Positions 30,696 through 38,743 of a stretch of DNA of 38,743 bases are shown here, piece after piece. The stretch is from NCBI GenBank assembly GCA_947371415.1, contig CANBPJ010000002.1, forward strand, positions 1 to 38,743, read 5' to 3'. The DNA is from Burkholderiaceae bacterium. Its GTDB lineage: Bacteria > Pseudomonadota > Gammaproteobacteria > Burkholderiales > Burkholderiaceae. The number at the start of each line of letters is the position of its first letter. Position 1 is the first letter of the stretch. The notes under the pieces are model-generated. The model saw only the letters and a list, made by a program, of their open reading frames with translations, made no database searches and was not told where the DNA came from. Both the position numbers and the translations under genes were made by a program.

Positions 30696-33001
30696 AACTA
30701 TTTTTCGACTTCATTGGGTCAAATGCGTTTGAAAGAAGCGCCTGGAAAAGGCGTGCGCTTCCTATAGCAACGGCAGTGATTGGCGCCTTTGCACTTTTGC
30801 TGCTGGTGCTGCTGTCTGTTGCATCTTCTAATACTGAGTTTTTCGACAACTATTTTATTTGGCTCTACGCAGCAAACGTGGTGATTGGAGTTTGCTTACT
30901 CCTAGTCATTTTGACCTTGGTAATTGTGATTGCAATTCGCTGGCACAAGGGACGTTTTGGTACTCGCCTGATTGCAAAGTTGGCCATGATTTTTGCTTTA
31001 GTAGGCGTGGTGCCGGGATTAATTTTGTACGGCGTATCTCTACAATTCGTTTCTCGCAGCATTGAAACTTGGTTTGATGTACAGGTTGAGTCCGCGCTCA
31101 ACTCGGGCTTAGAGTTAGGGCGCATTACTTTGCGGGTTGCTCAAGAAGAGATTTTGGCTGAAGGTAAGTTCATTGCGGAACAGGTGACTCAGGTTCCCTC
31201 CGGAACCAACTCTGATCAAGTCGGCGCCATGGTGATGAAGATTCGCAATCAATTTGGCATTCAAGAAGTGAGTCTTTTCACTATGCAACGCATTTTGATT
31301 TTATCGAGCGAGCTCAAGTCGAAAAAGTATCTACCAGCCCCTAGTGCCGATGTAATTGCAGAGGCATTTAAAAAGCAGGGTCTCACCTCTTTAGAGCAAA
31401 TTGAAATGGAGGGTGGGCAGCGCGGCTACCGAGTGAGAGCGATCGTGCCGATTGTGCGAAAAAAACCGATTCAAAGCAAAGCAGATGCCGGCAAAGAAGC
31501 AGAAGACAGATATTTTTTGCAGTTAGTGCGCTATATTCCGAGCCCATTGGCTAAGAATATTTTTGCAGTTGAGTCTGCTTATAGCGATTATCAAGAGAAG
31601 TCATTGGGGCGCACCGGTTTGCGCAAGATGTTTGTAGGCACGCTCACATTAACGCTGTTCTTTGCATTATTTGTTGCCGTGACTTTGGCCTTAATACTTG
31701 GGCGTCAGCTGGCCAGACCTTTGTTGATGCTTTTAAAGGGAACCCAGGCCGTCGCACAAGGAGATTTATCTCCTAAGCCGGAGCTCAATACCAGTGATGA
31801 GCTTGGCATGTTGACTCGTCAATTTAATGTGATGACACGTCAGCTCGCCGACACAAGAACCTCCCTACAAGAATCTAAATCATTTTTAGAAACAGTATTG
31901 GGCAGCTTAACTGCGGGCGTCTGTATTTTTGATAAAAACTTTAACGTGGTTTCTAGTAATGCTGGGGCTGACCGAATTTTTGGGCAAGACTTAACCCAGA
32001 TAGATGGGCGCCCCCTAAGCGATAGCCCGGCCCTAGTTGAGTTTGAGCAAGCCATTAAAGAAGGTTTTGCAACTATGAAGCTAGCTGTTGGGGTTGATGG
32101 TGGTCAGCCAGATGCGGGGGCCAGCAAATCTGCGCCAGTGTGGCAAAAGCAGGTTCAGCTTCACAGTACAAACGAGTTCGAGAATGAGCCTGGCGTCACT
32201 TTATTTGTGCGTGGAACTGAGCTGACCTCCGATTTGCGCATGGTGGTGTTTGATGACATTACTGATGTGGTGAGTGCCCAGCGCTCCATTGCTTGGAGTG
32301 AAGTAGCTAGGCGTTTGGCCCATGAGATTAAGAACCCACTAACCCCGATACAACTCTCTGCCGAGAGACTGCAGCATAAGTTGGCCGGTAAATTGAGTCC
32401 TGAGCAGGAGGAGATGATGAATCGCAGTACAGAAACCATCATTGGGCAAGTTCAGGCTATGAAAGAGATGGTCAATGACTTTAGGGATTTTGCTAAAACC
32501 CCTAGCCCGCAATTGAAGTCAGTTTCTATCAATACTTTGACGCAAGAGATTTTGGGCTTATATGAGGGTAGCCCCTTAAAAACCCAGCTAGATCCGCAGT
32601 GCCCAAATATTATGGGTGACTCAACTCAATTAAGACAGATTATTCACAACCTTTTACAGAATGCCCAGGATGCTACTCTTGAGGGTAAGCATCAAGCCGA
32701 GCCAGTTGAAGTAAAAACAGAGTTGGTACCTTATGGTGAATTAAACGGTATCGTACAAAATGCGGTGCGTTTAACAATAAGTGATAGTGGTTCGGGGTTT
32801 CCAGCTAAGATATTGGCAAGAGCATTTGAGCCGTATGTAACAACAAAGAGTAAGGGTACTGGATTAGGTTTGGCAGTCGTAAAGAAAATCGTAGATGATC
32901 ACGGCGCCAAAATTGAAGTCCGGAATCGTATGCGGGGTGATGAGGTGGTCGGTGCGAAAGTATCCATTTTGTTTATGAATTTGGCAAAAGAGGCAGCATA
33001 A
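30692..33001 (+). CDS. NtrY-like membrane sensor histidine kinase
   Basis: N-terminal TM segments; HAMP (QLARPLLMLLKGTQAVAQGDLSPK); PAS-like region; H-box ARRLAHEIKNPLTPIQLSAERL; GTGLGLAVVKKIVDDHGAKIEV. Confidence 0.93.
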   Translation: MKLFFDFIGSNAFERSAWKRRALPIATAVIGAFALLLLVLLSVASSNTEFFDNYFIWLYAANVVIGVCLLLVILTLVIVIAIRWHKGRFGTRLIAKLAMIFALVGVVPGLILYGVSLQFVSRSIETWFDVQVESALNSGLELGRITLRVAQEEILAEGKFIAEQVTQVPSGTNSDQVGAMVMKIRNQFGIQEVSLFTMQRILILSSELKSKKYLPAPSADVIAEAFKKQGLTSLEQIEMEGGQRGYRVRAIVPIVRKKPIQSKADAGKEAEDRYFLQLVRYIPSPLAKNIFAVESAYSDYQEKSLGRTGLRKMFVGTLTLTLFFALFVAVTLALILGRQLARPLLMLLKGTQAVAQGDLSPKPELNTSDELGMLTRQFNVMTRQLADTRTSLQESKSFLETVLGSLTAGVCIFDKNFNVVSSNAGADRIFGQDLTQIDGRPLSDSPALVEFEQAIKEGFATMKLAVGVDGGQPDAGASKSAPVWQKQVQLHSTNEFENEPGVTLFVRGTELTSDLRMVVFDDITDVVSAQRSIAWSEVARRLAHEIKNPLTPIQLSAERLQHKLAGKLSPEQEEMMNRSTETIIGQVQAMKEMVNDFRDFAKTPSPQLKSVSINTLTQEILGLYEGSPLKTQLDPQCPNIMGDSTQLRQIIHNLLQNAQDATLEGKHQAEPVEVKTELVPYGELNGIVQNAVRLTISDSGSGFPAKILARAFEPYVTTKSKGTGLGLAVVKKIVDDHGAKIEVRNRMRGDEVVGAKVSILFMNLAKEAA

Positions 33002-33003
33002 GA

Positions 33004-33684
33004 ATGGCAAGTATCTTGGTGGTCGACGATGAGATGGGAATCCGCGAGCTTCTCAATGAGATTTTGACGGATGAGGGCCACACTGTTTATGCTGCTGAGA
33101 GCGCTATGCAGGCTCGCACCATCCGCGAACAAATGCGCCCAGATCTTGTTTTGCTCGACATCTGGATGCCTGATGTTGATGGCATTACTTTGTTAAAAGA
33201 GTGGTCTAAGACCGGTCAACTCACAATGCCTGTTGTCATGATGTCGGGACACGCTACGATTGATACTGCGGTTGAAGCTACTCGTATCGGGGCACTCAAC
33301 TTTTTAGAAAAGCCGATTGCACTCCAAAAGCTGCTCAAGACAGTCACTAAAGCCCTAGAGAGTTCGCCGAAGTATGTTGAGCCTATTGAAGAAAAAGCAT
33401 CTTTAGCACCCTCGTCTACCTCAAGCCCTAAAGCGGTGGTCAGCGAGCAAGTCTTGCAAAATCAAGATGGTGAGTACATTAGCGGAATTGCAAAGACCTA
33501 TTTTGATTTACCTCTCAGAGAGGCCAGAGACTTGTTTGAGAAGGCCTACTTTGAGCATCAAATGATCATCATGGGCGGTAGCATGACTAAGATTTCTGAA
33601 TACACTGGCCTCGAGCGTACGCACCTCTATCGAAAACTAAAAGCTTTGGGAATTGATACTTCGCGTAATAAGGCTGAGCAATAA
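33004..33684 (+). CDS. NtrX-like response regulator (receiver plus Fis-type HTH, no AAA+ domain)
   Basis: ILVVDDEMGIRELLNEIL; LVLLDIWMPDVDGI; VVMMSGHATIDTAVEATRIGALNFLEKPI; C-terminal MTKISEYTGLERTHLYRKLKALGID. Confidence 0.92.
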   Translation: MASILVVDDEMGIRELLNEILTDEGHTVYAAESAMQARTIREQMRPDLVLLDIWMPDVDGITLLKEWSKTGQLTMPVVMMSGHATIDTAVEATRIGALNFLEKPIALQKLLKTVTKALESSPKYVEPIEEKASLAPSSTSSPKAVVSEQVLQNQDGEYISGIAKTYFDLPLREARDLFEKAYFEHQMIIMGGSMTKISEYTGLERTHLYRKLKALGIDTSRNKAEQ

Positions 33685-33798
33685 GGTTTTCAGTAGCGAT
33701 TGATTCTTTGCGTGAGGGCTTGTTGGGAATAGCGATGCATTACACGACATTGGCCTTGCAACGGATAATAGCGCCCACATCATTTCGGAATTACTCCC

Positions 33799-36003
33799 AT
33801 GGAAATTAAAGTTAACTTTCTCGATAAGCTGCGTCTTGAGGCTAAGTTCGACGACTTCACGGTGATTGCTGACCAGCCTATCCGATATAAAGGCGATGGC
33901 TCGGCTCCGGGCCCATTTGATTACTTCCTAGCTTCATCAGCTTTGTGCGCAGCTTATTTTGTGAAGTTGTACTGCGACACTCGCAATATTTCCACTGAAA
34001 ATATTCGCCTCTCACAAAACAATATTGTTGATCCAGAAAACCGGTATCAGCAGATTTTCAAGATTCAGGTTGAGTTGCCAGAGGATATTTCTGCTAATGA
34101 CCGCCAAGGGATATTGCGCTCTATCGAACGTTGTACGGTTAAGAAGGTAGTGCAAGCTGGGCCAGAGTTTGTTATCGAAGAGGTGCGCAATCTAGATGCA
34201 GATGCGCAGACCTTATTGGCCTTGAAACCCGCTTCTGACGCTAGTACCTATATTGCCGGCAAGGATCTGCCGCTCGAGCAAACCATTGCCAATATGTCTG
34301 GCGTGTTGGCGAACCTAGGAATTAAGATTGAAATCGCCTCGTGGCGCAACATCATTCCCAACGTCTGGTCCCTACATATTCGTGATGCGCATTCACCGAT
34401 GTGTTTTACCAATGGGAAGGGGTCAACAAAGGAAAGTGCGTTGGCGTCAGCTTTGGGTGAGTATATTGAGCGCCTGAGTAATAACCATTTTTATGCCGGT
34501 GCATACTGGGGTGAAGATATCGCCAATGGAGCATTTGTGCATTACCCGAATGAGCGCTGGTTTAAGCCGGATGCTCAGGATGCTTTACCCACAGAAATTC
34601 TGGATGAGTACTGTCTCAATATTTTTGATCCCGATAGCGAATTGCGCGGCTCACATTTGATTGACACCAATTCCGGTAATGCGCAGCGTGGCATCTGTTC
34701 ATTGCCGTATGTGCGACAGTCGGATGGCGACACTGTTTATTTTCCTTCCAACTTGATTGAAAACCTTTATGTCAGCAACGGCATGAGTGCTGGCAATACG
34801 CTGGCCGAAGCGCAGGTGCAATGTCTATCAGAGATTTTCGAGCGCGCAGTCAAGCGCGAAATTCTGGAAGGTGAAATCACTTTGCCGGATGTGCCGCAGG
34901 AAGTGCTCGCAAAATACCCTGGCATTCTGGAAGGTATTCGTGGACTAGAGGAGCAGGGCTTTCCAGTACTAGTAAAGGATGCATCACTAGGTGGCATCTA
35001 TCCAGTCATGTGTGTCACCTTGATGAATCCGCGAACAGGTGGCGTATTTGCATCTTTCGGTGCGCACCCAAGCCTAGAGGTGGCATTGGAGCGGAGTTTG
35101 ACAGAATTACTGCAGGGGCGCAGTTTAGAGGGTCTTAACGACTTGCCCCCGCCAACTTTTGCAAGTGAAGCGGTGACTGAGCCAAATAACTTTGTTGAGC
35201 ACTTTATTGATTCCAGCGGAATTGTGTCATGGCGCTTTTTCAGTGCAACAGCAGATTACGATTTTGTTGAGTGGGATTTCTCAGGTGATGGGGAAAACTC
35301 TAACGCTGAAGAAGCGGCAGCTTTGTTTGGCATTCTTGAGTCTATGGGCAAAGAATCCTATGTGGCAGTGTATGACCAGTTGGGCGCGATCGCATGTCGA
35401 ATCTTGGTGCCCGGCTATTCCGAGATTTATCCGATAGAAGATCTCATGTGGGACAACACAAATAAGGCCTTGTTGTTCCGCGCCGATATTTTGAATCTAC
35501 TCACATTAGATGATGCAAGTTTAGGCGCGCTGCTTGAGCGCCTAGAGAATAACGAGTTAGATGAATACGGTGATATCGCCACATTAATCGGCATCGAGTT
35601 TGACGAGAATACGCCTTGGGGTCAGCTAACCGTTCTCGAATTGAAGTTGCTGATTCATCTTGCCCGAAAGCAATTTGATGAGGCTAATGAGTTGACGGCC
35701 GCCTTTCTTCAATATAACGACAACACCGTAGAGCGTAGATTGTTTTATCAGGCCTTAAGTACGGCGCTAGAGATTGAGTTGGGTGACGACTTGGAGCTTG
35801 ATGACTACATGGTTAATTTACGCCGTATGTTTGGCAATGAGCGCATGGATGCAGTAATAGGGTCAGTAGATGGCAGCGTGCGTTTCTACGGCTTGACTCC
35901 AACCAGCATCAAACTGGAGGGCCTCGATAGACACCACCGCTTAATCGATAGTTATAAAAAATTGCACGCAGCTCGGGCCAAATCTATGGCGACCAATAAC
36001 TAG
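33799..36003 (+). CDS. OsmC-like / YcaO-domain fusion protein
   Basis: N-terminal OsmC-like segment (GPFDYFLASSALCAAYFVKLYC ... IERCTVKKVV) fused to YcaO motifs GKGSTKESALASALGEYIERLS and NGMSAGNTLAEAQVQCLSEIFERAVK. Confidence 0.88.
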   Translation: MEIKVNFLDKLRLEAKFDDFTVIADQPIRYKGDGSAPGPFDYFLASSALCAAYFVKLYCDTRNISTENIRLSQNNIVDPENRYQQIFKIQVELPEDISANDRQGILRSIERCTVKKVVQAGPEFVIEEVRNLDADAQTLLALKPASDASTYIAGKDLPLEQTIANMSGVLANLGIKIEIASWRNIIPNVWSLHIRDAHSPMCFTNGKGSTKESALASALGEYIERLSNNHFYAGAYWGEDIANGAFVHYPNERWFKPDAQDALPTEILDEYCLNIFDPDSELRGSHLIDTNSGNAQRGICSLPYVRQSDGDTVYFPSNLIENLYVSNGMSAGNTLAEAQVQCLSEIFERAVKREILEGEITLPDVPQEVLAKYPGILEGIRGLEEQGFPVLVKDASLGGIYPVMCVTLMNPRTGGVFASFGAHPSLEVALERSLTELLQGRSLEGLNDLPPPTFASEAVTEPNNFVEHFIDSSGIVSWRFFSATADYDFVEWDFSGDGENSNAEEAAALFGILESMGKESYVAVYDQLGAIACRILVPGYSEIYPIEDLMWDNTNKALLFRADILNLLTLDDASLGALLERLENNELDEYGDIATLIGIEFDENTPWGQLTVLELKLLIHLARKQFDEANELTAAFLQYNDNTVERRLFYQALSTALEIELGDDLELDDYMVNLRRMFGNERMDAVIGSVDGSVRFYGLTPTSIKLEGLDRHHRLIDSYKKLHAARAKSMATNN

Positions 36004-36025
36004 AATGTAAGCAAAAGGAGTTCAT

Positions 36026-36997
36026 GTGCGGCTGATACAACTTACCCCTCTCATCCTGGCAATACTGTCCGCATTTACTGTATCTGCGTTTGCCGCTTAT
36101 CCAGAGCGCTCAATTCGTCTTGTGGTGCCTTTCGCCACTGGCGGTACTTCTGAAATTATTGCCAGATCTGTTGCGAGTACTCTCAGCGCTAGTTTGGGTC
36201 AATCCGTTTATGTTGATAACAAGCCGGGTGGTGCTGGCAATATCGCAATGGAAGAAGTTAAGCGCGCCAATCCTGATGGCTATACCCTCATGTTAGGACA
36301 CGTAGGTACTTTGGCGGTTAATCCCGCCTTGTTCGGAAAAAAATTACCTTACGACCCAAACAAAGATTTTGCCCCCGTTACTTTGGTGGCAAAAGTACCC
36401 AATGTAATTGCGGTTAGCGAAAAGAGCCCTTACAAAACCTTGGCTGACTTGGTGGCAGATGCCAAAAAGAATCCAGGAAAAATTAACTATGGCTCGGCAG
36501 GCAATGGCAGCGCAGGTCACTTGGCGATGGAATATTTTTCTTCTGAAGCTGGGATTGATTTGGTTCACGTGCCCTACAAAGGCTCAGGACCCATGTTGAC
36601 AGATTTAATTGGGGGTCAGATTCAGGCAACCTTTAATGGTCTTCCATCATTAATGGGGCAAATTAAAGGTGGTGCCTTGCGTCCGCTAGCGGTTGGCTCT
36701 GCTGAGCGCTCAAAAGTATTACCTGCGGTAGCAACATTGTCAGAGTCTGGTTATAAAGGTTTTGAGACTTCACAGTGGTACGGAATAATTGTTCCTGCTG
36801 GAACGCCACAGCCTATCGTGGATAGACTTCAAAAGGACATTGCCAAAGGGCTGAAGTCAAAGGAAGACTCAAGGAGGATGTTGGATGATGGCGCAGTATT
36901 AGTTGGCGATACTTCAGCTCAATTTGGCGCTTTTATTAAATCTGAGCAAGGTCGCTGGGCTAAGGTTGTTGAAAAAGCGCGGATTACTGTCGATTAA
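36026..36997 (+). CDS. Bug/TctC-family tripartite tricarboxylate transporter substrate-binding protein
   Basis: YPERSIRLVVPFATGGTSEIIARSVASTLSASLGQSVYVDNKPGGAGNIAMEEV; GTPQPIVDRLQKDI; GTG start and signal peptide. Confidence 0.95.
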   Translation: MRLIQLTPLILAILSAFTVSAFAAYPERSIRLVVPFATGGTSEIIARSVASTLSASLGQSVYVDNKPGGAGNIAMEEVKRANPDGYTLMLGHVGTLAVNPALFGKKLPYDPNKDFAPVTLVAKVPNVIAVSEKSPYKTLADLVADAKKNPGKINYGSAGNGSAGHLAMEYFSSEAGIDLVHVPYKGSGPMLTDLIGGQIQATFNGLPSLMGQIKGGALRPLAVGSAERSKVLPAVATLSESGYKGFETSQWYGIIVPAGTPQPIVDRLQKDIAKGLKSKEDSRRMLDDGAVLVGDTSAQFGAFIKSEQGRWAKVVEKARITVD

Positions 36998-37101
36998 CTT
37001 TCACAATATTGCTAGATGGCCGCATCGGCAGTGGTTTACAAGCAAATTCAGCAAAGTAAGCTCTGTTGCCCAGATTTGGGCAGTCTAGCTACAGTTTCAT
37101 T

Positions 37102-37107
37102 TATAAT
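37102..37107 (+). promoter_or_regulatory. -10 element candidate for tRNA-Phe
   Basis: Exact TATAAT ending 10 bp before tRNA position 1; no confident -35 identified. Confidence 0.5.
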
Positions 37108-37117
37108 TCCAACTCTT

Positions 37118-37193
37118 GGCCTGGTAGCTCAGTCGGTAGAGCAGAGGATTGAAAATCCTTGTGTCGGTGGTTCGATTCCGCCCCGGGCCACCA
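37118..37193 (+). tRNA. tRNA-Phe (anticodon GAA)
   Basis: 76-nt cloverleaf: acceptor GGCCTGG/CCGGGCC, D-stem GCTC/GAGC, anticodon stem GAGGA/TCCTT with loop TTGAAAA, T-loop TTCGATT, encoded CCA. Confidence 0.97.
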
Positions 37194-37226
37194 AGAAACA
37201 CCAAAACCACCTTCGGGTGGTTTTTT
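37165..37226 (+). repeat. direct repeat copy 1 (tRNA-Phe 3' part plus terminator)
   Basis: 60/62 identity with 37463-37524, offset 298 bp. Confidence 0.95.
37203..37226 (+). terminator. intrinsic terminator after tRNA-Phe
   Basis: AAAACCACC-TTCG-GGTGGTTTTTT hairpin with T-tract. Confidence 0.9.
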
Positions 37227-37462
37227 GTTTTGCACTTGCCCGCTAAGGACTGTCGAAAAAATATAGGGAATGGAGATTTGGCGATTGCTAGCTGCAAGTT
37301 GGAAAGCAGAAAAACTTCTCACTTATCGTTTCCTTTAATGTCTGCTTGACCATTCCTTAATTCACTTTAAAGGTTTTATTTCACAAGAAATGTTCTGTAG
37401 CATACATAGTGCTTTATTAGCCGGGTCTGAGGGCAGCCTGGGGGGGGTGAGGATCGTTTAGC

Positions 37463-37524
37463 CGGTGATTCGATTCCGCCCCGGGCCACCAAGAAATACC
37501 AAAACCACCTTCGGGTGGTTTTTT
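37463..37524 (+). repeat. direct repeat copy 2 (tRNA-Phe 3' fragment plus terminator; candidate att remnant)
   Basis: CGGTGATTCGATTCCGCCCCGGGCCACCAAGAAATACCAAAACCACCTTCGGGTGGTTTTTT; differs from copy 1 at 37468 and 37497; no tRNA 5' half upstream. Confidence 0.93.
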
Positions 37525-37640
37525 CATTTGTGGGATTGATGAGGCTCTATTGGCTAGGGTGTGCCCCTCGGCAGAAAATAGTTAAACTATTTCAAAATTA
37601 AAGCCCAGTTAAGAACTGACTCAAATAAAGGTTTGTCAAT

Positions 37641-38741
37641 ATGTCGGCCATACTATCCTCGGAAAAGAAGTCCTTTCTTAGATATTGGGCGATTGGCATT
37701 TCCATTACATATGTCTTGATCGCCATATTGGTTGTCTATATTGTCCAAGGCGAGAAGAGTGTTGCCAACAGAAATCATGCTCTTAGGATGAGCCCTGATG
37801 CAGTGGAGCCCGGAAAGACACCTCCCGATCCCCTTCCTCCTAATGTCGACTTTAAACCAGTAAATGTCGGTATCTACTTAGACGGCATAGAGAGCTTTTC
37901 AATAAAAGATTCCTACTGGACGCCAACTTTTTATATTTGGTTCCGCTGGAAGGGTGATCAGTCGCTAAACCCAGGAAAAAATTTTAGGCTTGTTGATGGA
38001 AAAATTGAACTGAAAGATCTTCAAGACAGCTATACAGCACCTGATGGCACAAACTACGAGGTTTATAAAGTTGTAGCCAGGGTTACGAAGTTCTTCAACA
38101 CGACACGAGCACCCTTAGACGACCATATGCTCAATATTTACATTGAGGATTCGGCGAATGATGTGCGGCGTATGCGTTATGTCCCTGATCCAACATCTGG
38201 CATTAGCTCTCGGGTAAAAATTTCTGGTTATGACATCACCGGAATGAGCGCAGTGGTAAAACCCCATACCTATAAAACAAGTTATGGCGATCCAAGGGCT
38301 GAAGAAGGCAGGCGGACAACCTTTAGTGAATATAACTATGGGGTGACAGTTAAGCGAAATGGCGTAGGTGTTTTTTTGAAGCTATTCATTGGACTTTACG
38401 CCGGTGTATTGCTTACCTTTTGTAGTTTTTATATTCATCCTTCTGAGACCGGATCGCGCTATGCTTTTCCATCAGCATCATACTTTGGAGTTATAGCAAA
38501 TGCCTACATGACCCACTCTTTGTTGCCCTCTTCGGGCTATTTCGGATTAGCAGATTTAGTTACCGCAATTGGCTTGTTCACCATTACTTTATGTGTAATT
38601 GCCTCACTAATTTCGGTTTATTGCTACCAGCAAAAAAAGGACCCAGACTTTTCCTTGAGGCTGGATAAGGTGTCCCTTAGATATATTGGGGCTGGATTTA
38701 TAGCGGTTAATATCCTTTTGCCTATCTGTGCCTTTTATTAA
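37641..38741 (+). CDS. divergent pentameric ligand-gated ion channel-like membrane protein
   Basis: N-terminal TM, then VNVGIYLDGIESFSIKDSYWTPTFYIWFRWKGD; Pro-loop-like FFNTTRAPLDDHMLNIYIED; C-terminal TM block with SLLPSSGYFGLADLVTAIGLFTIT and a last TM YIGAGFIAVNILLPICAF. Confidence 0.6.
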   Translation: MSAILSSEKKSFLRYWAIGISITYVLIAILVVYIVQGEKSVANRNHALRMSPDAVEPGKTPPDPLPPNVDFKPVNVGIYLDGIESFSIKDSYWTPTFYIWFRWKGDQSLNPGKNFRLVDGKIELKDLQDSYTAPDGTNYEVYKVVARVTKFFNTTRAPLDDHMLNIYIEDSANDVRRMRYVPDPTSGISSRVKISGYDITGMSAVVKPHTYKTSYGDPRAEEGRRTTFSEYNYGVTVKRNGVGVFLKLFIGLYAGVLLTFCSFYIHPSETGSRYAFPSASYFGVIANAYMTHSLLPSSGYFGLADLVTAIGLFTITLCVIASLISVYCYQQKKDPDFSLRLDKVSLRYIGAGFIAVNILLPICAFY

Positions 38742-38743
38742 GG

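Noticed and set aside
37067-37082. TGCCCA-GATT-TGGGCA hairpin between the Bug gene and tRNA-Phe as a terminator
   Set aside because: No T-tract follows and it lies close to the tRNA promoter; not strong enough to call
37097-37349. Four short ORFs across tRNA-Phe and its terminator
   Set aside because: The region is explained by the tRNA and hairpin; a peptide such as [25 protein letters not shown] is a well-known spurious translation of tRNA sequence

Overview
This 38.7 kb window is a chromosomal replication-origin region. Protein content and gene order suggest a betaproteobacterium, probably Burkholderiales and Polynucleobacter-like (inference; no search was run). Left of the origin, on the - strand: atpB (partial), atpI, parB, parA, rsmG, mnmG, a Liv-type ABC transporter (livM, livH, substrate-binding protein, livF, livG), a small DUF3717-like protein, a SET-domain protein, gyrB, dnaN and dnaA. 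Right of the origin, on the + strand: rpmH, rnpA, yidD, yidC, mnmE, pckG, a standalone MnmC-oxidase-like protein, then topB and dprA (both - strand), def, fmt, rsmB, a DUF4390-like protein, an NtrY-like kinase, an NtrX-like regulator without an AAA+ domain, an OsmC-YcaO fusion, a Bug/TctC-type binding protein, tRNA-Phe(GAA), and a divergent protein resembling a pentameric ligand-gated ion channel (pLGIC). Main observations: (1) a candidate origin-unwinding element (TAG/TAA DnaA-trio, GC spacer, DnaA box) just upstream of dnaN; (2) six direct DnaA-box-like sequences phased at 11-12 bp; (3) two parS palindromes in and just upstream of mnmG; (4) a 62-bp duplication of the tRNA-Phe 3' end plus its terminator, 298 bp downstream, next to (5) the pLGIC-like gene; (6) an orphan OsmC-YcaO fusion; (7) a 175-bp convergent coding overlap between the MnmC-like gene and topB. 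Most of the window is ordinary core genome. The tRNA-Phe/pLGIC end looks the most accessory.
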